DNA from: Agarophyton chilense
Lineage: Eukaryota > Rhodophyta > Florideophyceae > Gracilariales > Gracilariaceae
Assembly: GCA_030374765.1 (NCBI GenBank)
Contig: JARGXX010000068.1
Location: 3,286,001 to 3,350,000, forward strand
Direction: 5' to 3'
Length of the DNA stretch: 64,000 nt
Within the stretch, counting starts at the first letter, position 1, and each line of letters starts with the position of its first letter. Positions 1 through 13,059 of the stretch are shown here, one piece after another. Under the pieces are notes generated by a model. That model made no database searches. It saw only the letters and a program-made list of their open reading frames with translations, and was not told the DNA's origin. The position numbers and the translations under genes are program-made.

Positions 1-2
1 GT

Positions 3-1300
3 CCGACTGCTAGGGAGGAAGAAAAAACTCAGATTGAGAAGATGCTGGATGCCGAAGTGATCGAACCTACCCAATCTCCTTGGGATTCACCAGTGGCGTT
101 AGCTTCGAAATCGGATGGAACATGGAGATTCTGGGTCGACTACCGTCGTTTAAATGCCGCTACCATCGAGAACGTATACCCTATTCCAAGGATGGATGAA
201 TGCATAGATTCCCTTGGGGGGGGCAAACATATTTATTACGCTGGATGTGAATTGGGGATATTGGCAAGTTCCTGTGAAAAAGGAAGACCGCGATAAAACC
301 GCGTTTGTTTGTCATCAGGGACTCTACCGACTCAATCGGTTGCCATTTGGCTTGACTAACGCGCCAGCGACGTTACAACGTGCCGTTGATATTTTACTTG
401 CTCACTTCAAATGGAGGACTTGTTTCGTTCATCTCGATGATATAATCGTTTCCTCGAATAACCTCGACGACCACATGAGGCATGTGTCAGAAGTCATGTC
501 AGTACTGCTTAATGCAGGTATCATTTCGAAGCTTAAGAAGTGTAAGTTTTTCACTGATTCAGTGAAATACTTAGGACATATCATTCGCCCCGTAAGGTTA
601 TTGGTGGACAACGTTCGAGTCAGATTCCTCAAGGAGGCACTTCATTCGACGACACAGACAGACTTAAGATCCTTCTTCTGATTGTGTAATGTCTACAGTC
701 GCTTTGTACCAAAGTACGCGGATATATTGGCTCCTCTTAACGAGTTACTACGTAAAGGGCAGCCAGTGAAGATGGAACCTCTTGATGAGGCACAAGCTAC
801 AGCATTTCAAATGCTTGTAAAGGCTGTAACATCTCCGCCCATTCTGGCGTTACCCACCCTGGGACTTCCGTACTCTATCGATACAGATGCGAGTTCCCAG
901 CAGATTGGGTGTGCGTTGTTCCAAAGCACGCCTAGTGGAGACAGAAAGCCGATAGGCTACTGGTTGCGTGCACTGAATTTGCATGAGGGCAATTACTCAG
1001 TATCTGAAAAGGTATGTCTCGCTGTGGTCTGGTCGTTAGCAACACTACGCCCCTATCTGATGGGTAATCCCTTCATAGGGCATACAGACCATTCCGCGAT
1101 CCGATGGCTGATGGAGATTGCGGAGCCTCAATTCGCCTTATGCCTTGGCGTCTCCGCCTTGCGGAATTCGACTTTGACCTCGAGTACAAAAAGGCATCCT
1201 GAACTGCCAGGCTGGTGCTCTCTCCCGGCTGGGAACAAACGCCGAAGCGGCACCAGTGGATGATCTGGAGATACCATGCTTTATGGTGAACCCTACATAG
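3..1300 (+). pseudogene. Element A reverse transcriptase and RNase H (broken)
   Basis: This encodes the polymerase that copies element RNA into DNA and the nuclease that removes the RNA. RT motifs read EPTQSPWDSPV, FWVDYRRLNA, PFGLTNAPATLQR and a variant catalytic box HLDD near 430-445, where Y/F-x-DD is usual. RNase H shows SIDTDASSQQIGCALFQ, the SEKVCLAVVWSL helix and HTDHSAIRWL. Lesions are a frameshift at an 8-G run (216-223), an in-frame TGA at 679-681 where relatives have Gly (LGLCN), and a frameshift at about 1130-1190 that scrambles the RNase H C-terminus. The frame is open from the first bases, so the domain starts upstream of the window. Confidence 0.85.
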
Positions 1301-1402
1301 AGGGAAACCGAGTAAGTTTCGAATGACGTTTGTGATGATCTACTGGCTACCGAACCGTCGGAGCCCCTTTCGGGTTTCTTTATCCCGATAACTCCCGAGG
1401 AG

Positions 1403-2850
1403 ATGATAAGAGAACAACAGATGGACCCGTTTTGTACCCAGATCCGATCTCGGTTAAAGGGAGGACATCAATTACCCTTTGAGGTCAACGAGCAAGGATA
1501 CCTAAATAGGGTGGTGGAATCTAACTCACAGGTGGTGGTACCTCACTCCCTACAACAACGGATTTTACAAATATCTCACTACCTGGAAATAGGTTCCCAC
1601 CCAGGTGGAAGGAAGTTATATCTAACTCTTCGCAGAGATTTCTACTGGACAGGAATGGCATTTGACTGCTATGCAGTTTTCCGAGGATGTACGGGTTGCG
1701 CTAAGAACAGCGTGAAGTTACGAAAGGATTCAAAGAAACTTAATTCGTTTCCGGCACGGGCCCCTTTAGAGTTTGTCGCCATCGACATATTGGGTCCTCT
1801 TCTACATACCGCCCGTGGTAATCGGGTTTTTCTGGTCATTACGGACCGCTTTTCGAAATTAGTTCGTACCGTACCTCTTAAGAGGATCACTGGCACTGCG
1901 GTTGCATAAGTTTTCGTAACCCATTGGGTGTTCGTTTATGGCCCACCGATACAACTCTTCTCGGATAACGGCTTACAAATCGCCGCCAAGTTCTTTCAGA
2001 ACGTGTGCAGAATCCTGGACATAAGGAATTTGTTTGTTTCAACATATCACCCCCACTATAATTGGCAAGTTGAACGTTTTAATAGTACACTATTAAATGC
2101 GCTGAGCTCTTATGTCGCGGGTAACCCAAAAACCTGGGATCTCTTTACGGATGCTGTCACCTACGCGAACAATACGCAGGTTCATCGCATAACGAATATC
2201 TCGCTGTTCGAGTTGGTGCTTTCGAAAATACCGCCTTCAGTGGCGTTGGAACGCCAAGCCACTTTGGGAACGTTCCTTTCCGGAAAAACTATCGGGATAC
2301 CTGGCAAGAGGGTTTGAAATAGCTAATACCGATGGTTTGGAAGTCAATGGAAAAAGCGCAGGCCGCTTATAAGCGCCACTTCCATGCGAAGGTCAGAAAC
2401 CCCTTGCCAAAGGTTTGCGCTGGTGACTACTTTTTCCTGAGAAAGGAGTATTATAATCCTGAACAGGAGCGCCGGCATAAGCTATTGTCGATTGCAGAAG
2501 GTCCCTACCGCCTTATCTCCGCGGATACCACGACTGTAATGTTGGAAATAGGTGAACGCCATGAGCGAATATCGCGAAATCGCGTTGTACTAGCAACGAA
2601 TCCACATACGGAGTTAACAGGGAAACCTCAATCGGAAACGCAATCGCCGGAGGGAAAGTCAAGGACGGATAACAATCAGTCCCACCCAGCGGTCCTCCCA
2701 CACATGAATTGTGGTCCATCGGATCTGCCGTTGGAGTCAGACACTACACCTACTGTCGCTGGGAAACCATGTATTAGTACACGACTGGATTCTCTTTCTA
2801 AAGCTATCCCTGATGCTAGGATATTGACTAACTCTAACCACGTATCTTGA
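1403..2850 (+). pseudogene. Element A integrase (broken)
   Basis: The integrase inserts element DNA into the host genome. The zinc-binding HHCC domain is visible (HYLEIGSHPGG, then CTGCAKN). The core has FVAIDILGPL, LFSDNG and QVERFNS, so the D,D,E residues are all present. An in-frame TAA at 1907-1909 splits the core without changing frame. A frameshift near 2300 separates it from the C-terminal barrel at 2332-2850, which reads KRHFHAKVRNPLP and RHKLLSIAEGPYRL. Relatives B, C and E have the same order. The Pro/Ser/Thr-rich tail after about 2600 is variable linker. Confidence 0.85.
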
Positions 2851-3800
2851 CCGAAGGAGGGGAGAAGGATGGTCAAACATCAAGCACCAGTTCGGCTCCG
2901 GAGACGACGCCGATTGATGGTGACACGCCTCGTTCGATCGGCGGCACTACGGACACTACAATGGCAGTTTCTCCTGGAACGGATAGACAGCGACGAGCTC
3001 ACGCCACACCAGCTAACCTGGAACTTCCAGTTACAACTAACCAAACATCTGGAACAACTGGTGGACTGTACAACGAAGACCCAGAAGAGAAGATGTTTAC
3101 TACTACGGACGCTGAAGACCCTGAAGAGTAGAGATGAACAGAAAGGAAATCTGACGAACAGAGCAACCCACAAAAGTGGAGAGAAGAACAGAATGTACTT
3201 CAAAAACACCTTGAAGGGTGACGAATACGGTGCAGTGAAAAGGAGCACATCCCGTATATTCGCGGACAAACGGTACAGCCCGTGGAAATTTCAATGAGTC
3301 GCACGGTACCGTACTGTACTGCACGCGCAGGAAAACATGACACTGTGTGCACAACGAATCTCAGCCAGTCAAACGCCCGTGCAACGGCACGATTGAAATC
3401 GACCCAATAAGATTCGTTTGCACACGTACACGTGTGGGCGGAACCGCCGCCCCAACACGGCGCATGCCATACGTCGAGCTACACCGTCGGAACGGTCACC
3501 CGAAACGGGAGCCGAGTCAAACTCGTGTTCAACTCGTCATGCCATTGACGTTACCCAGCGAATCTGGGGGGACCTACTCCCAATACGCGTGAATTTCGCA
3601 GACTTTTCAAAAGCTTCCGGAATTTCTCCGCGTACTACGCTAAATCCAAAGTTAAATTCGCTTCTTTACGACGAACTGTAGCCTCCACAATCTGTGGAAA
3701 CTCCCCTGGGAAGCTCGGTTTAACGCTCTATCGAAAAGGAGAATCCCAAGAAGGGGACAGATACAGACGAGAATGCCATGGATGGCGGAAGAAAAAGAAT
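2851..3800 (+). other. Element A linker between integrase and chromodomain, degenerate
   Basis: Elements B and C have a long, low-complexity hydrophilic tail between integrase and chromodomain. Here the same interval contains only short overlapping frames rich in Thr, Arg and Glu with many stops. I see no domain. The interval is probably decayed linker sequence. Confidence 0.5.
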
Positions 3801-3802
3801 CC

Positions 3803-3975
3803 TACATACAAAAGTTCGTGGTTGATCGACTTATGGAATGCTGTTATGACTCTGATTGAGAGATTCTCTAACGCGTACGCTGGTACAGATTCTTCGTCGA
3901 GGAAGACACTTGGGAACCCCTCGAGCCCTTATCCCGCTCGAAAATAACTGCATATCACCGCAGGAGAAGAAGCGC
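3803..3975 (+). pseudogene. Element A chromodomain (two stops)
   Basis: One frame reads KFVVDRLMECCYDSD, a TGA, EIL, a TAA, then RVRWYRFFVEEDTWEPLEPL and SRSKITAYHRRR. This is the three-strand plus C-terminal-helix pattern of a chromodomain: the aromatic pair in RVRWY and the EEDTWEP box are both present. In chromoviruses this domain directs integration to chromatin carrying histone marks. Two nonsense codons make it non-functional. Confidence 0.8.
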
Positions 3976-4299
3976 ACTATCTCCAGGTATGGAGCGCACC
4001 CAAGTGGGTTAATCGCAATCTCGAGATAGGAGATCTCGAAGGAGAAGATGAAATAAAAGAAGAAGAATCCTGGAATGGAGAAGATGAAATGAAGAAGAAG
4101 AAACCACGAGAGCGGAGACCTCGAAGGAGAAGGAAAAGATGATACTGTAGTTACACAGGTATCCAATCAATCATTTTCACAATGAAGGAGGTGAGAGGAA
4201 TCAAAAGGGAACTCAAGTGTTTACTTATGTGCAGGCTAGACTAAACCACCAGCTATCATCGAAAGATGGTCATGAGTCACAAGTTCCCTTGCTATCCCG

Positions 4300-4494
4300 T
4301 GTCGGATTACTCAAGCTCCTGCGGAAAACCCAGCTCCGCTTGGAGTATTAGGAAAGTCACGAGCGGCAGCGCCGAGCAATTCCCCGACATCAGTTGTATC
4401 CGGAACCGGAAGACCCATGGTCTGGATTTGAGCTCGCAAATCAGCGACTTGGGTATTAATAACACCCATGTCAACACTGACCTCCGCTGTAGCG
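4300..4494 (-). pseudogene. Element A antisense ORF, C-terminal fragment
   Basis: Read on the minus strand this gives ADLRAQIQTMGLPVPD followed by TTDVGELLGAAARDF, ending at about 4311. It is the C-terminal piece of the antisense protein whose N-terminal part lies at 14852-16548. Element B separates the two, and 4490-4494 is the left copy of its target duplication. The motif LRxxLxxxGxP recurs at the C-terminus of the antisense frames of B and C, and in degenerate form in D. Confidence 0.6.
4490..4494. repeat. Target-site duplication of element B, left copy (TAGCG)
   Basis: TAGCG lies directly before the TGTAGCATTC start of element B. An identical TAGCG follows ACCACA at 14847-14851. Ty3/gypsy integrases make 5-bp duplications. 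Confidence 0.85.
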
Positions 4495-5283
4495 TGTAGC
4501 ATTCTTAATGCCCCTGAGTTCGACCGTTCGAATATACTACGAAGTCACGATACGGCATTCATAAGCTATTGATTGGGCTATACTCGATTACGAGAAGTTT
4601 TTGAGAAGAACTACTTCATGGAAAGATTGGGACAGGAGAAATTTAATTAGGAAGTACTGTATTTAGTGTACACTGTAAGGTGCCATCACCCAATGTTTTA
4701 TTGGATATTATTTAGATAATTATCTAGTGGCACGCCACGTATATGCCTTACTGTAAAGTACTTGCTTTGCCTCTTGGCGCATTAAAGGGCGCAAGGCCCA
4801 GGTGCGGGTGTCGGAAGGCCAACCAACAACCAACTAACCCAAAAACACCATCTTGCTGAGTCCTAGAAATCCTAAAGTGTTTTACCACAAAGGGGCACCT
4901 CTGGCATCAGTTTTTAACCGTTCTGAGCTACAGCTCTTGTGCCGAGGATACCCTCTACTGTTGCGCATTTACCGCCCTTTTTCTACAGCCTTCTGTGTGT
5001 GTTTTTTTGTTGTTTCTTTGTTGTTTTCTCTACTGTTACCTGTTTATTTGTGGTTTCACAAGGGTTGTCGAGCCAATATCGTGTACATTAAATACCGTCG
5101 CATCTAGACATCCGACTCGTGAATACACGTATTATCCCTATTCTTCAGGCACACCTGGCCGCTTTCGGCACACTCCATTTTTATGTAAGATCCCTCGCTC
5201 GCAAGGCGACACCCGCTCTTCGTGGATATTTATGTGGATACCCACTGCACCGAGACCTCTATAGTCTTCAGTGCAATACCATC
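4495..5283 (+). repeat. Element B 5' LTR
   Basis: It starts TGTAGCATTC after the duplication and ends near AATACCATC, five bases before the primer-binding site. An AT-rich core at 4700-4730 (TATTATTTAGATAATTATCT) resembles a core in the other LTRs. The last 225 bp match 14622-14846, where the expected ACCACA end is intact. The TGTAG start mirrors the expected CTACA/CCACA end. Confidence 0.75.
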
Positions 5284-5288
5284 TAAGT

Positions 5289-5306
5289 TGGTCTCCAGAC
5301 TTAGAA
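5289..5306 (+). promoter_or_regulatory. Element B primer-binding site
   Basis: TGGTCTCCAGACTTAGAA lies just after the 5' LTR. The equivalent sites in C, D and E differ by one or two bases. The TGG start pairs with a tRNA CCA end. The complement ends GGGAGACCA, as in eukaryotic tRNA-Tyr. Confidence 0.75.
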
Positions 5307-5667
5307 ATAAGCAGACCTGTGTGCGAAGTATTGGTCTCTTGGAACGTAAATATCGTGTTTCGCACGTTCGAATGATCCTCGTTGGATTTCCGTGAGTTGT
5401 ACTGAGATCAGTGAACTGAAGCTTGAACCGTCACCACGGAATCTATATTGTAAAAGATATTTGGAACCGGATCTACCCGTTCGCCACGTTCGTCGGTCAA
5501 CCCGAATATTAGTTGGGAATCTTCACTGTTTGTTGGTTCTATTTGCTAGAAGTTTCTATCGTTGTCAATATTGGTTGTATCGATCGCTATATATATCGTC
5601 TTCGTTGAGAAATTGGGTTTGCGTCGTTCCCATTTGTTCTCTGGATTTCTAGTGATAATTTGCCGCC

Positions 5668-7708
5668 GTGCAGACAATAAGCCGGCCGGATTCGGATAGA
5701 AGTGATTCCGTGGCACCCTGCTTAGTCACCTCTACGGAGGCCTGCAACCACCCGTATCTTCAGGAGAAGAAGAAGTCGAAATCCACAGGAAGCGCAGTTG
5801 CACCTTTGGAGGTTCCGACGGCGATTGCTCTCCACGCTACTAGCTCATCTAAACGTAATATCACGGAAGGTGCAGCCTTGCGAGCTGAATTACAGAACCT
5901 CCGGGCGGAATCTGCGACGCAGAAGTTCCGTCTGGAGGAGATGGAATGTCAAGTTAACTCGTTAAAATCTTCATTAGAGACGTTAAGGAGAGATAAAAGG
6001 GCTCTGGAGATTCGAAACCTAGAAACAAATCGAATGGCCGAGACTGTTCGGACAATCCGAGAAGATCTAAATCAATTGCTAGAAGAGAAAGGAAATGCCA
6101 CAGGGGCCTTACCAGCTATACCGGTAATTTTTGAGGAGGTCATCTTACGTGTGAACCCTCGCTGAGAGCGATTGGAGACTGTGGTGAATGCACTGTTGCA
6201 AATTCGGCACCCGGAAGTACAGCAAACGGGTGTCATCGTTGCTGATGCGCGGTCGCGCAAGAAAGATTCGAAGAAGTCGAAGGTACAGAAGTTTTCTTCT
6301 TGGCGCTCTAAATCGAGAAAACTCGCAAGGAGACATGACACCGATGGATACGGAAATGATGCCGATTGTACGAACTCCAATAGTTCCGATACGGACGATC
6401 CCGAGAATGGAAATTCATCCTCTGATGATACCTCGAGCGAGGAGGACACTCGCCGTTCGAGAAAGAAAAGAATGGTTAGCTCACTACTGTCCCGCAAGAA
6501 AAGACCGCCCTACAATAATCTGAAACCACTTTCGTGTACGAACCCGCTTTACAGGAAGATTACGAAATATCCTGTATACCGGCTCAAGGTCCGAAAGGGG
6601 AAGCGAACAGGTCGCGAGACAGCCAAAGTGAGAGATCACATTAAGCTTTTGAAGATTGGCTTCGATGGTTTTACTTTTTCTGGGAAGGATCGCATTCTTA
6701 TATTTGAATTTCTCAATCGCTTTGTAGTCGAAGCCGACCCGATGGGAATGAGTGAAGCTCAAGCATTCGTGGCACTTCCACACTTATTGGTTGGATTTGA
6801 TTTGGATCAATACCGTGCCGTGAGTGGTTCACTTACCATCGATAAAGGCGGAGTCACCTGTTGGGCCGAAACCGTGCAGTACTTGCTGCGTAGTTAGGCA
6901 ACCTCTAATGTGATTCGTGAAGCTATTCTGTATCTCAAAAATGTTACCCAGAAGCCTAGAGAAAAGGAGTTGAAGTACAGTTCAAGACTGAATAATGCAG
7001 CTACATGCTGTGGAAATGTCCATTCTACGGACGAGAAGATGAAACTTTTTGTCAATGGACTCGATCCGACTATCAAGTCATTTGTAGCCCGTCATCAGGG
7101 AGAAGCGCTCGAGAATCAGTTTCCTGGAATTTGTGTACTATGCACAGGCTGAAGGTGAAGCAGTTTGCGCTCGTTGCGGAGGTGGAACACGTCGTCCGGG
7201 GACATACCCCGTTGCTAACAGGAATATAAAACGCCCTATCAAGCGAGGCAAGGTTTTGCATATGGAGTCGCCAGAGGAATCACGCGTTTCGACGTTTACG
7301 CTTCATGATGCCAGCTATAGTAGAGAAGCCGCAGTTAATTATCTGGGTGATCCAGGGGGGTTAGTGCCTACTACGGATTTGCCGTCAACCCATTCCCATG
7401 TGGAAAATGATATATTGGCTATGGAGCCACCCCGTTATCCTTCCCGAAGGAGTTCGATGGTCCTGCCAGCGGATGGGTTTACTTCTCAGAAGCCTGGTAC
7501 GGTGGATACCCGTGGTACAGAACAGCCACTGCTGAGGTTGAACAGGGACGGCCTGATATGTTATCGGTGCTATGGAAGACATTATTTGTCATCGGAGTGC
7601 ACTTTGCCCTTTACACAGGTACATCGAGTTGTCTCGAACTATGAAGCTCTCTCGGAGCCAAAACGAACTCGTGTACCGGGAGAATCATATTGGAAGGCCA
7701 AAGCTTAG
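5668..7708 (+). pseudogene. Element B gag (broken)
   Basis: Gag forms the particle that packages element RNA. The N-terminal third is a predicted coiled coil (about 5880-6100, regular Leu/Ala heptads as in LRAELQNLRAES). An acidic Ser/Asp stretch and a basic RSRKKDSKKSK stretch follow. The capsid-like part has the HSTDEKMKLFVNGLDP stretch shared with element C. A CCHC zinc knuckle, CYRCYGRHYLSSEC, lies near 7560-7600. Stops occur at 6163 (TGA) and 6895 (TAG), and there is a frame change near 7140. Aligned with C's gag, the lesions replace sense codons, so this was once one frame. Confidence 0.8.
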
Positions 7709-7848
7709 GGACTTGCGGATATGGTACGCAAACCTCCTGCGAGAGCTCAGAACTCTGAGCATTCAACCCCGGAAGTACAGAGGAACGCCGATGTGGTAAG
7801 GGAGAAACCCGCGTCATCGGGAAATTAAGTGAGGGAGCCCTCAGGGGG

Positions 7849-8550
7849 TTGGGTGGATTCAAGCCCACCATACCGATCGGGGTAACGACATTGCCCAGCT
7901 CCCGGGAATTCAAAACAAAGGTCCTACTGAGACCAGGAAGATCTTCGAATTTCGAAAACTATGTACAGTTTGGGTGTATGTTAAAACGTCCTTGGAGACG
8001 ATATGTGTGCCCAAGTAGGGGGACGAGTCACGTCATAATTATGGCCCGGAGGAACTACAAGGTCTATGTTGACGTCGGCTCTTCTCCAGCGCTGTTATCG
8101 CGAAGACTCGCTGTATTGGATACGGATGCAGGCCCGAACTTAATCAGGGTGTCTGAATTGCGCGAAGACTAGCAGCCTCGAATGCAACAGGCACAGATAC
8201 CGGATATCCGGGATGGGAACAAGAGACCGGTAAAGTCTATTAGAACAATACAGCTTGTCGTTCGCTTGGGAAATCAACTTTTCATGTCAACGTTTACAGT
8301 GTGTGTCATATTTGCTGCACCAGTTGTGCTGGGTTGTGACTATTGTGACAAGTTTGTCGAATTAACTCGTCAGAAGAATAGGGAAGTAGAGCTGGACAAT
8401 GGCTCTACAGTGCCAATCGTGCGCAGACCTTTGCGGCGATCTGCTTCATTTGCACCATTACCACCGTCATTGGAATACAAAGCCCCACTGAGCAGGACAT
8501 CTGCGAAGATTCGGATTTGTACACTAACGGTGATACCACCAAAAATTTAA
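7849..8550 (+). pseudogene. Element B aspartic protease (broken, altered active site)
   Basis: Retropepsins cut the Gag-Pol polyprotein. The catalytic loop reads LAVLDTDAGPNL near 8105-8140. The invariant Gly of D-T-G is Asp here, while C and D keep DTGAG. Downstream, VLGCDYCDKFVE matches C. Stops fall at 8170 and 8548. The enzyme would be inactive even without the stops. Confidence 0.75.
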
Positions 8551-8562
8551 ACATGGGTATCA

Positions 8563-10440
8563 GTGGTTCCTGAAAAGTACGGACTTATCGTTATTCAGCC
8601 GAACGCGGCACTGTATCACACTAGTGAATTGCTTGTCGCTAACGGCACTGCACAGATGAGCCCGAAGATCTCTTTCAGGATACTGGTGAGCAATGTTGGC
8701 TCTGAAGATCGTCGCTTACACAAGCATCAGCTCTTGGGCATGGCGCTGCCATACCCTCCAGTTGTGATACCGACACACATAATGACGGCAGACGTCTTAG
8801 GAGCAGCGCCCACAGGCGATCAGAAGTCGACAGCGACAGAAGCGGTCGAGAACATGAAGAACATGAAGGAAGAGAATGTCTCTGAAGAAGGGATGGAAGA
8901 AGCCCTCGAGGGCGTGAAGATGGAACACGTTCCTGAGGAGTATAAAGAAAGATTGCGTAGATTGCTGCTGAAGTTTCCACATATGTGGAGTGGACACATT
9001 GCCCAGCTCGCGGCTACAGAACATCATATTGACGTTGTACCGGGTACACGACCCATCGCTCAATTATCGTATCGGGCAGGCCCGCGAACTCGTCACATCG
9101 AGCAAGAACACATGGACTCCATGTTGGAGAAGGGAATCATTGAGCCAGCTCAATCAGCTTGGGCATATCCAGTGGTCCTTGTTCTCAAAGAAGATAGTTC
9201 TTTACGCTTTTGCGTTGACTACAGAAAACTGAATGCAGTAACTGTGATGGATAAGTACATACTACCGCGCATGGATGGATGTATCAATATTCTTGTAGAA
9301 GCCAAAGATTTTAATACGTTTGGATACTGGCAGATACCAGTCGCCCCAAAACCCAAAGATAAGAATACATTTGTGTTTCACGCAGGACTGTATCGCTTTA
9401 AGCGAATGAGAGTTGGTTTTACCAACGCCCTTGCAACTTTTCAGTGTGCTATCGATATAATATTATTATAGTATAAGTGGAAAACATGTCTTGTTTACTT
9501 CGATGACATCATCATTTTCAGGAAGAATATGGAAGACCATTTCGGGAATGTTGAGAGAATCCTCGAGAAGTTACAGCAAGCTGGAATTACCCTGAAGATT
9601 AAGAAGTTTGAATGGTTTACGGACCAAGTGAAATACCTGGGACACAGAATAAAGCCATGGAAATTAGAAATGGAAGAAGTATAGACCGCTGTGATCCGTG
9701 AGTTCAAACCTCCTCGAACGCAGAAGCTATTGAGATTCTTTCCCGGACGTTGTATCGTCTACAGACGATTTGTACCGCGGTACTCGCATATCGCTGCACC
9801 CTTGACTGCTTTATTGAAGAAGGGACAACCCGTTCAATGAAAGGAATATGGGGAAGCCGAAACGGAAGCTATCGCAAAGCTAAAACACGTGCTGAACACA
9901 CCTCCTGTGTTATCTCTTCTGAAAACGGATCTTCCTTACTCGGTCGATACGGACTATAGCGATGATCAGATAGGGTGTGCCCTTTTTCAAACGCACGAAG
10001 ACGGCATATGAAATCCTATTGGATACTGGTCGACAACACTGCACCAGGCAGAAAAAAACTACTCTGTATCTGAAAAGGAATGCCTTGCTACGGTTTGGGC
10101 TCTTACGACTCTCAGACATTATCTACAGGGTGCTAATTTTACGGTCAATACCGATCATTCATGCCTCAGATCGCTCATGTCGATTACCGACTCGTCGGGA
10201 CGCTTAATTCGATGGCGTCTGCGCCTTTCAGAATTTGATTTCACAATCAACTACAAGAAGGAAACTACAAACGTACACGCTGACACGTTATCGCGACTCG
10301 AAACCTTGAGAGAACCCCAATTGAAAACCGATGATGAGGTACCATATTTGGTAACGGACAACTCGAGAACAAAATAAGAAGAACCAGAATATCTAGAAGA
10401 AGAAGATTATCAAATGTAATTACTGGTAGCCCAGATTACG
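8563..10440 (+). pseudogene. Element B reverse transcriptase and RNase H (broken)
   Basis: RT motifs are FCVDYRKLNAV, FTNALATFQ and the catalytic box YFDDIIIF near 9500-9520. RNase H shows SVDTDYSDDQIGCALFQ, SEKECLATVWALTTLR and NTDHSCLRSLM. Nonsense codons occur at 9469 (TAG, just before the catalytic box), 9682 (TAG where C has Gln), 9838 (TGA) and 10008 (TGA), with three TAA between 10375 and 10455. There is a frame disturbance near 9740. Element C has a stop at the equivalent of 9469. Confidence 0.85.
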
Positions 10441-10488
10441 GACACTGATACATAAGATCAACTCGAACGATTACCTCTTGAAGAGCTA

Positions 10489-12481
10489 TTACGTGAACAA
10501 GACACAGATGCCTTCCTCAAGGCTATCCACTCTGGTCCAAACACGGGGGAGGTGTTGCCTTTTCGTTTTGACGATCGAGGAATCTTTGTTCGAACTGTTG
10601 AATCGTGTGAGCAAATCCTGATACCACACGCTCTCAAGAGCAGAGTACTGCATTTGACACATTATTCGCACAGGAGGTGCGAAGCTGTATCTAACCCTCA
10701 GAAGCGACTTTTCTTGGCCAAATTTGGCAGTGTATTGTCATGCCACAGCTAAGATGTGCGTAACGTGCGCGAGGAATAGATTGAAGCTCTGGAAAAAGAA
10801 GAACCCACTGAAGCTGTTCCCAGAAATCGCACCTCTGCAGTATGTCAGTATTGCCATACTTGGGGAATTGATCCGCTCGAAGCGGGGAAACAGATACCTT
10901 TTGGTAATAACTGACCGCTGCTATAAGCTGGTTAAGACTGTTCCGCTGAAACAGATTACTGCTTCCGTGATAGCACGAGCGTTTATCCATCATTGGGTTT
11001 ATTACTAAGGACAACCGGATACTCTGCTCTCAGATAATGGCATGCAATTCGTTGCACGCTTCTTTCAAGATGTATGCACGATAATTGGAGTTAAGAACGT
11101 GTTCACCACTACGTATCATCCGCAATGTAAAGGGCAGGTGGAACGGCACAACCGTACACTACTCACCGCGATTCGGCACTACATCGGAAAACATCCGAAG
11201 GACTGCGATCTGTGTACAGACCCGCTTTGCTACGCGTACAATACGCAAGTGCTTTCGACAACTAAGCTAAAACCCTTCGAATTGGTTATATCTCGACGAC
11301 CAGCGGCTTTGCCAATCAAGGTAAATTCGGAACGAACCGGAGAAGAGTCAATGCCGACGCCGGCTTAGTTTCCCCTACGCTGGAAGAATGTGTTGTGCAT
11401 ACGCACTACACAGGCTGCAAAAGAGATGGAAAAGGCCCAAGCGCGCTACAAGCGTAATTACGACATGTCAATGCGACGGGCACTCCCGGATATCCGAGTC
11501 GGAGGACACGTTTTCGTGAGAGTGGAAAGGAAAGATAGCCGGAAGACTGGAGAGGACAAGAAACGGAAACCACGAAATAAGTTAGCGTCCATCGCTACAA
11601 GACCGCATGAAGTTGTCAAATTCGACGAATATACCGTGGTAATACGGAGAGGTACTGAGGTGGAGCGCATTTCTCGCGACCGAGTAGATGGTGCGCCAGA
11701 TCGAGAAGCTGACGTACAGCGAGAGGAGTCCACACGTGGAGATATTGAGGTGCAGGAGCCACCACAGCCACTAGTTGTGCAAGATCTTGTGGACATACCG
11801 CCGCAGGGCAAATTAATTCCAAAACTGCCACGTGGTGAAAAGAGTTCGGAGATCCGACTTACAGGGCTGAACAACAGTTCCGCGACAAACGGCGCATCCG
11901 CCCATAACATAATCATGGCTCGCACTGTAGCAGTGAGAGGAGACAAGGCGATCCGCACTTTGAGCGCGCAGCGAACTGCAGTCTCTCCCTCAGACCAAGC
12001 GGTGGACGCGAAAGAAATTGAGGATGAAACCTCACGTATCAAAAGTCGTGAAGGCTCTACAGGGAGTCCTGATGACAGAACAGAATCGCCATTTGGCGTA
12101 CAATCAGAAGGAACCGAAGCTGAGATCAGCACGCCAGTTCCGCAAAACGGATTGAAGAGCGTAACTATCCCTGAGGAGTGCAGAAGGTTTCAAGAAAACA
12201 AGAAGTCCACAAGGGACACCGCAGATGTGGAGACGCCACATGGAGATAGTATGAAAGTATCGGCTGACCCATTTGCGGCGGATACCGAGCATTTTGGGCG
12301 ACCCTCAGAACATCCGGGCACCTTAAATCCGGAAGAGAAGAAGCCCAACGGGGCAAGCCTAAGGCGTACAGTGGCAAGTAAAGTCGCGTTTTCCCAGCAA
12401 GGTTCAGAAAATCTGAGAAGGAAGTTGGAAGCACCGGCCAGACCGGAAAGATATAGGGAAACCAGACGACTGGCTTTGTGA
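10489..12481 (+). pseudogene. Element B integrase and basic tail (broken, catalytic Asp lost)
   Basis: The zinc domain is scrambled by a frameshift near 10680 (HYSHRR, later CVTCARN). The core reads VSIAILGEL, where the first catalytic Asp is Ala; C has VSIDILGEL. The other two catalytic residues remain (LLSDNG, GQVERHN). A TAA at 11006-11008 interrupts the core, and a stop at 11366 precedes the C-terminal barrel (11390-11700, KRNYDMSMRRALP). A long hydrophilic linker follows to the stop at 12479-12481. Confidence 0.85.
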
Positions 12482-12490
12482 ACTCCGGAT

Positions 12491-12895
12491 GTGGATGAGA
12501 CGACAGAACGTGATGACACGATTCCAAACGCTATAGCGAACTCTACGGAACCTGTTGACAGGAGTGTCACCCCGACTGAAGATACCGCAACAGAGGAGAT
12601 GGAATACATCATCGAACGCATTCTAGATCATGGATGGCATGCAAGGGACAACAGTTTACTGTTTACAGTGCGATGGTATGGGTATCAACACGAAGAAGAT
12701 ACATGGGGGCCTATACGCAATCTACCACGATCACACATTCTCGCGTACTGCCGATGGGTTGAACTGGATGTCCCAGACAATATTGATGACGCTCTCGTTG
12801 GTTTGGTTGTAGCCGGAGAGCCTGGTCAATTACGACCCCTACAGAAGGTTGAAGTTTCTCCAGGAGGAGGGAGAATGAGGTGGAGGTCCACATGA
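12491..12895 (+). pseudogene. Element B chromodomain ORF
   Basis: The chromodomain spans about 12599-12770: MEYIIERILDHG, FTVRWYGYQHEEDTWGPI, then RSHILAYCRW. The aromatic and EEDTW positions are intact and the domain itself has no stop. It is cut off from the integrase by the TGA at 12479. It would act as the chromatin-targeting tail of the integrase. Confidence 0.85.
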
Positions 12896-13059
12896 ATTGA
12901 GAAGTGAAGCAAGAAGAGCAGAGGCCTCGCAGAAAGAAGAAAAAGCAAAGAAGTTGCAGAAGATCAAAGCGTTTTATTTCGGTTATCTGAAGACTACCGC
13001 TGGTCGGTTTGTTACAGTGCCCTCAGGCAAGAAAGTTAGGGATTCGGGTTATCCGAGTT